From contig NZ_BAABIA010000001.1 of assembly GCF_039542385.1 (NCBI RefSeq), positions 806,001-870,000 on the forward strand: 64,000 bases of DNA. Reading direction: 5' to 3'. Positions 62,359-64,000 of the stretch are shown piece after piece; the first letter of the stretch is position 1; every line of letters starts with the position of its first letter. Origin of the DNA: Prosthecobacter algae. GTDB lineage: Bacteria; Verrucomicrobiota; Verrucomicrobiia; Verrucomicrobiales; Verrucomicrobiaceae. The position numbers and the translations under genes were made by a program. The notes below the pieces were generated by a model that saw nothing but the letters and a program-made list of their open reading frames with translations, did not search any database and was not told where the DNA came from.

Positions 62359-63383
62359 ACTACCCGCGACGTCACTTTTTGCACTTGCTGTCAGGCCTCG
62401 CCGTCGCGCCCCTGGCCGGGGCGGCGGAGACCTCGCTGAACGTGGCCGGCGCTGCCAAATACGTGGCCGCGAGGAAGGGTTATGCACTGCTCATCAAACA
62501 GCACGGCAAGGTCATCCACGAAAGTTATGCCAACGGTGCAAAAAAGGGCGAAGCCCGGCGCATCTACAGCGGCACGAAAGGCTTTTGGGGACTGGCGGCC
62601 ATGGCGGCGGTGGAGGATGGCCATCTGGCGCTGAATGAAAAAGTCTCCGCCACTCTTCCATCCTGGCAGAGAGGTGGAAAAGAGAACATCACCATCGAGC
62701 AGTTGCTGGACTTCAACTGCGGGTTGGAACGCTGCCTGAAACTGCATCAGGACGGTTTGTCCAACCGCAATCAAATGGCCCTGGATCGCCCGCTCGTGGG
62801 CACCCCCGGGAAAAGTTTCATCTATGGGCCCAGTGCCTTGCAGGTCTTTCATGAAGTGCTGAAACAGAAGCTCAAGGGACGGTTCTTGTCAGAATCACCC
62901 ACCCGTTACCTGGAGCGCCGTGTCTTGCGTCCACTGGGCCTTGGGTCTCAGCGATACCTCGCCGATGCCAAGGGCAACCCGCTGCTGGCGGCGGGCTTTC
63001 TGATGACCCCTTCCCAGTGGGCACGCATGGGCGATCTGCTTTTGGCCCAGGGCAAGCCGGTTCTCAAAGCCTCCTCCATGGGCCCCTTGCTGGAGGGCTC
63101 CTCCTCCAATGCCGCCTACAGCTTTGGTTTCTGGAACAATCGTGCTGCCGACAAGATGGGGGCACGGGAAATTGACATCGAAGACATGCTGGAAGTGGAC
63201 TGGGACCGTCAAAACTGGTCGCGGGTCTGCATCGCCAAAGGGGTGCCCAAGGATCTCATCGCCTGCATTGGCAGCGGCTACCAGCGCATGTATGCCATCC
63301 CCTCCATGGCCCTTGTTATCGTCCGCCAAGGACTGAACGCCCGCTATTCAGACGGTGATTTTTTGCGGACGCTGCTGGGGTGA
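62355..63383 (+). CDS. Exported serine hydrolase, beta-lactamase/penicillin-binding-protein family
   Basis: 342 residues. The N-terminus MNYPRRHFLHLLSGLAVAPL has a twin-arginine-like motif (RRHFL) and a hydrophobic stretch, suggesting Tat export. The active-site SxxK is Ser72-Gly-Thr-Lys75 (IYSGTKGFWG) and the second element is Tyr157 in YGPSAL. The family includes class C-type esterases and D-aminopeptidases as well as beta-lactamases, so antibiotic hydrolysis should not be assumed. ATGA overlap with the RmlD-like gene points to coupled translation. Confidence 0.85.
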   Translation: MNYPRRHFLHLLSGLAVAPLAGAAETSLNVAGAAKYVAARKGYALLIKQHGKVIHESYANGAKKGEARRIYSGTKGFWGLAAMAAVEDGHLALNEKVSATLPSWQRGGKENITIEQLLDFNCGLERCLKLHQDGLSNRNQMALDRPLVGTPGKSFIYGPSALQVFHEVLKQKLKGRFLSESPTRYLERRVLRPLGLGSQRYLADAKGNPLLAAGFLMTPSQWARMGDLLLAQGKPVLKASSMGPLLEGSSSNAAYSFGFWNNRAADKMGAREIDIEDMLEVDWDRQNWSRVCIAKGVPKDLIACIGSGYQRMYAIPSMALVIVRQGLNARYSDGDFLRTLLG

Positions 63384-63427
63384 GGGAGGTTGGTGTCAGG
63401 CTCGTCCCCAGTGATTTTATTCAACTA

Positions 63428-63451
63428 TTGATAGATGATCATATGTTGATA
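63428..63451. promoter_or_regulatory. Operator-like repeats ahead of the ArsR-methyltransferase gene
   Basis: TTGATA occurs at 63428-63433 and again at 63446-63451, with the palindrome TGATCA at 63436-63441 between them. The block is AT-rich in a GC-rich surrounding and ends 10 bases before the ATG. ArsR-type regulators often bind such imperfect repeats over their own promoters; autoregulation here is inference. Confidence 0.4.
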
Positions 63452-63461
63452 CATTGGTTTC

Positions 63462-64000
63462 ATGCCTTCGATCCTCAAATCGCTCAGCCTCATCGCCGAC
63501 CCGACTCGCGTGCGCATTCTGCTGTTGCTGAAGCAGGAGGAACTGAGCGTGGCGGAACTGCAGGAGGTGCTGGCACTGCCGCAGTCCAATATTTCTGCCC
63601 AGTTGGCCAAGCTGAAGTCGGCGGGACTGGTCACGGACCGGCGCAGTGGCAAGAACCGGCTCTATCAGCTCGATGAACCCAGCAGCAAAGACAAGGCCGC
63701 CCACGAGCACTTTATCGCCCTCATGGAGGCAGCCGGCGCGGAACTCAAAGAAGCCAAAAAAGACGATGCTGCTCTGAAGGTGGTGTTGCGGAAACGCATG
63801 CGCTCCGCCCAGGCTTACTTCGATACCCTGGCGGGCAAATTTGGCCGCCACTACATCCCTGGCCGTTCCTGGAAAGGGCTGGGAGAGACCCTTTTAAAAC
63901 TTCTGCCTCCACTGGTCATTGCCGACCTCGGGGCAGGGGAGGGCACGCTGTCCCAGTTGCTGGCGCAGCGGGCGCAGAAAGTCATCGCGGTGGACAACAG
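63462..64000 (+). CDS. ArsR-family regulator fused to SAM-dependent methyltransferase, 3' truncated by window edge
   Basis: 179 residues visible from the ATG at 63462; the frame is open at the end of the window. Residues 1-70 are an ArsR winged helix (SLIADPTRVRILLLLKQEEL, then LPQSNISAQLAKLKSAGLVT). No CxC metal site is present in the visible recognition helix. After a charged linker, a Rossmann methyltransferase begins around 150 with motif I DLGAGEG at 155-161. Such ArsR-methyltransferase fusions often sit next to methionine-cycle genes (metH, ahcY, metF) and may sense SAM or SAH; metK lies 7 kb upstream. The downstream neighbour is not visible. Confidence 0.85.
   Translation, partial: MPSILKSLSLIADPTRVRILLLLKQEELSVAELQEVLALPQSNISAQLAKLKSAGLVTDRRSGKNRLYQLDEPSSKDKAAHEHFIALMEAAGAELKEAKKDDAALKVVLRKRMRSAQAYFDTLAGKFGRHYIPGRSWKGLGETLLKLLPPLVIADLGAGEGTLSQLLAQRAQKVIAVDN

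Noticed and set aside
62355..63383. Antibiotic-resistance beta-lactamase
   Set aside because: Only the shared SxxK fold is visible; the sequence lacks features specific to clinical class A, C or D enzymes, and the family is mostly esterases and peptidases.

Overview
The window is about 60% GC chromosomal DNA from a bacterium that I infer to be a Verrucomicrobiota member (Prosthecobacter/Verrucomicrobium-like). The inference rests on the mix of DUF1080-type secreted proteins, a sulfatase, beta-helix, Calx-beta and He_PIG surface proteins, long low-complexity extensions on housekeeping proteins, and a fused str-S10-spc ribosomal cluster. No taxonomic marker search was possible.

Layout. 1-5.1 kb (minus): a truncated PpiD/SurA-type periplasmic foldase, a secreted putative glycosidase, and glutamine-dependent NAD synthetase. 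5.4-11.7 kb (plus): a YebC-family regulator, Rho with a long basic N-terminal tail, a HemW-like radical SAM protein, lysyl-tRNA synthetase, and a Fur-family repressor with a natural hexahistidine near its start. 12.3-27.9 kb (plus): rpsL-rpsG-fusA run straight into rpsJ-rplC-D-W-B-rpsS-[secreted coiled-coil protein]-rplV-rpsC-rplP-rpmC-rpsQ-rplN-rplX-rplE-rpsH-rplF-rplR-rpsE-rplO-secY-map, ended by a strong terminator. tuf, rpsN, rpmD and everything after map (infA, rpsM, rpsK, rpoA, rplQ) are absent from their usual positions.

27.9-29.5 kb is a decayed zone holding a frameshifted IS1380-like transposase. 29.5-36.2 kb carries signalling and envelope genes: an excisionase-type HTH fused to a receiver domain, a membrane class III adenylate cyclase, a lipoprotein, IspH, an L,D-transpeptidase, a DUF1080 protein and an AraC regulator. 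36.3-43.7 kb is framed by two inverted copies of an LsrF-type aldolase that encode identical 320-residue proteins but differ by about 29 silent changes. Between them lie an orphan DhaL, a beta-helix protein, a secreted FAD oxidoreductase and ApaG. The second copy sits in an Hsp33-IscA-HscB gene group.

45.6-54.9 kb encodes a DUF1080 protein, a giant AsmA-like protein and a translationally coupled pair of surface proteins (Calx-beta/He_PIG and He_PIG). 55-64 kb holds metK, a GH114-type glycosidase, a sulfatase, a flavodoxin-less sulfite-reductase-type flavoprotein, an amine-oxidase-fold flavoprotein, an RmlD-like reductase overlapping a serine hydrolase, and a truncated ArsR-methyltransferase fusion. 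The accessory genes fit a heterotroph that attacks sulfated or complex polysaccharides. The observations most worth following are the secreted protein inside the ribosomal operon, the silent-only divergence of the aldolase pair, and the start-codon hairpin at 3033-3060.
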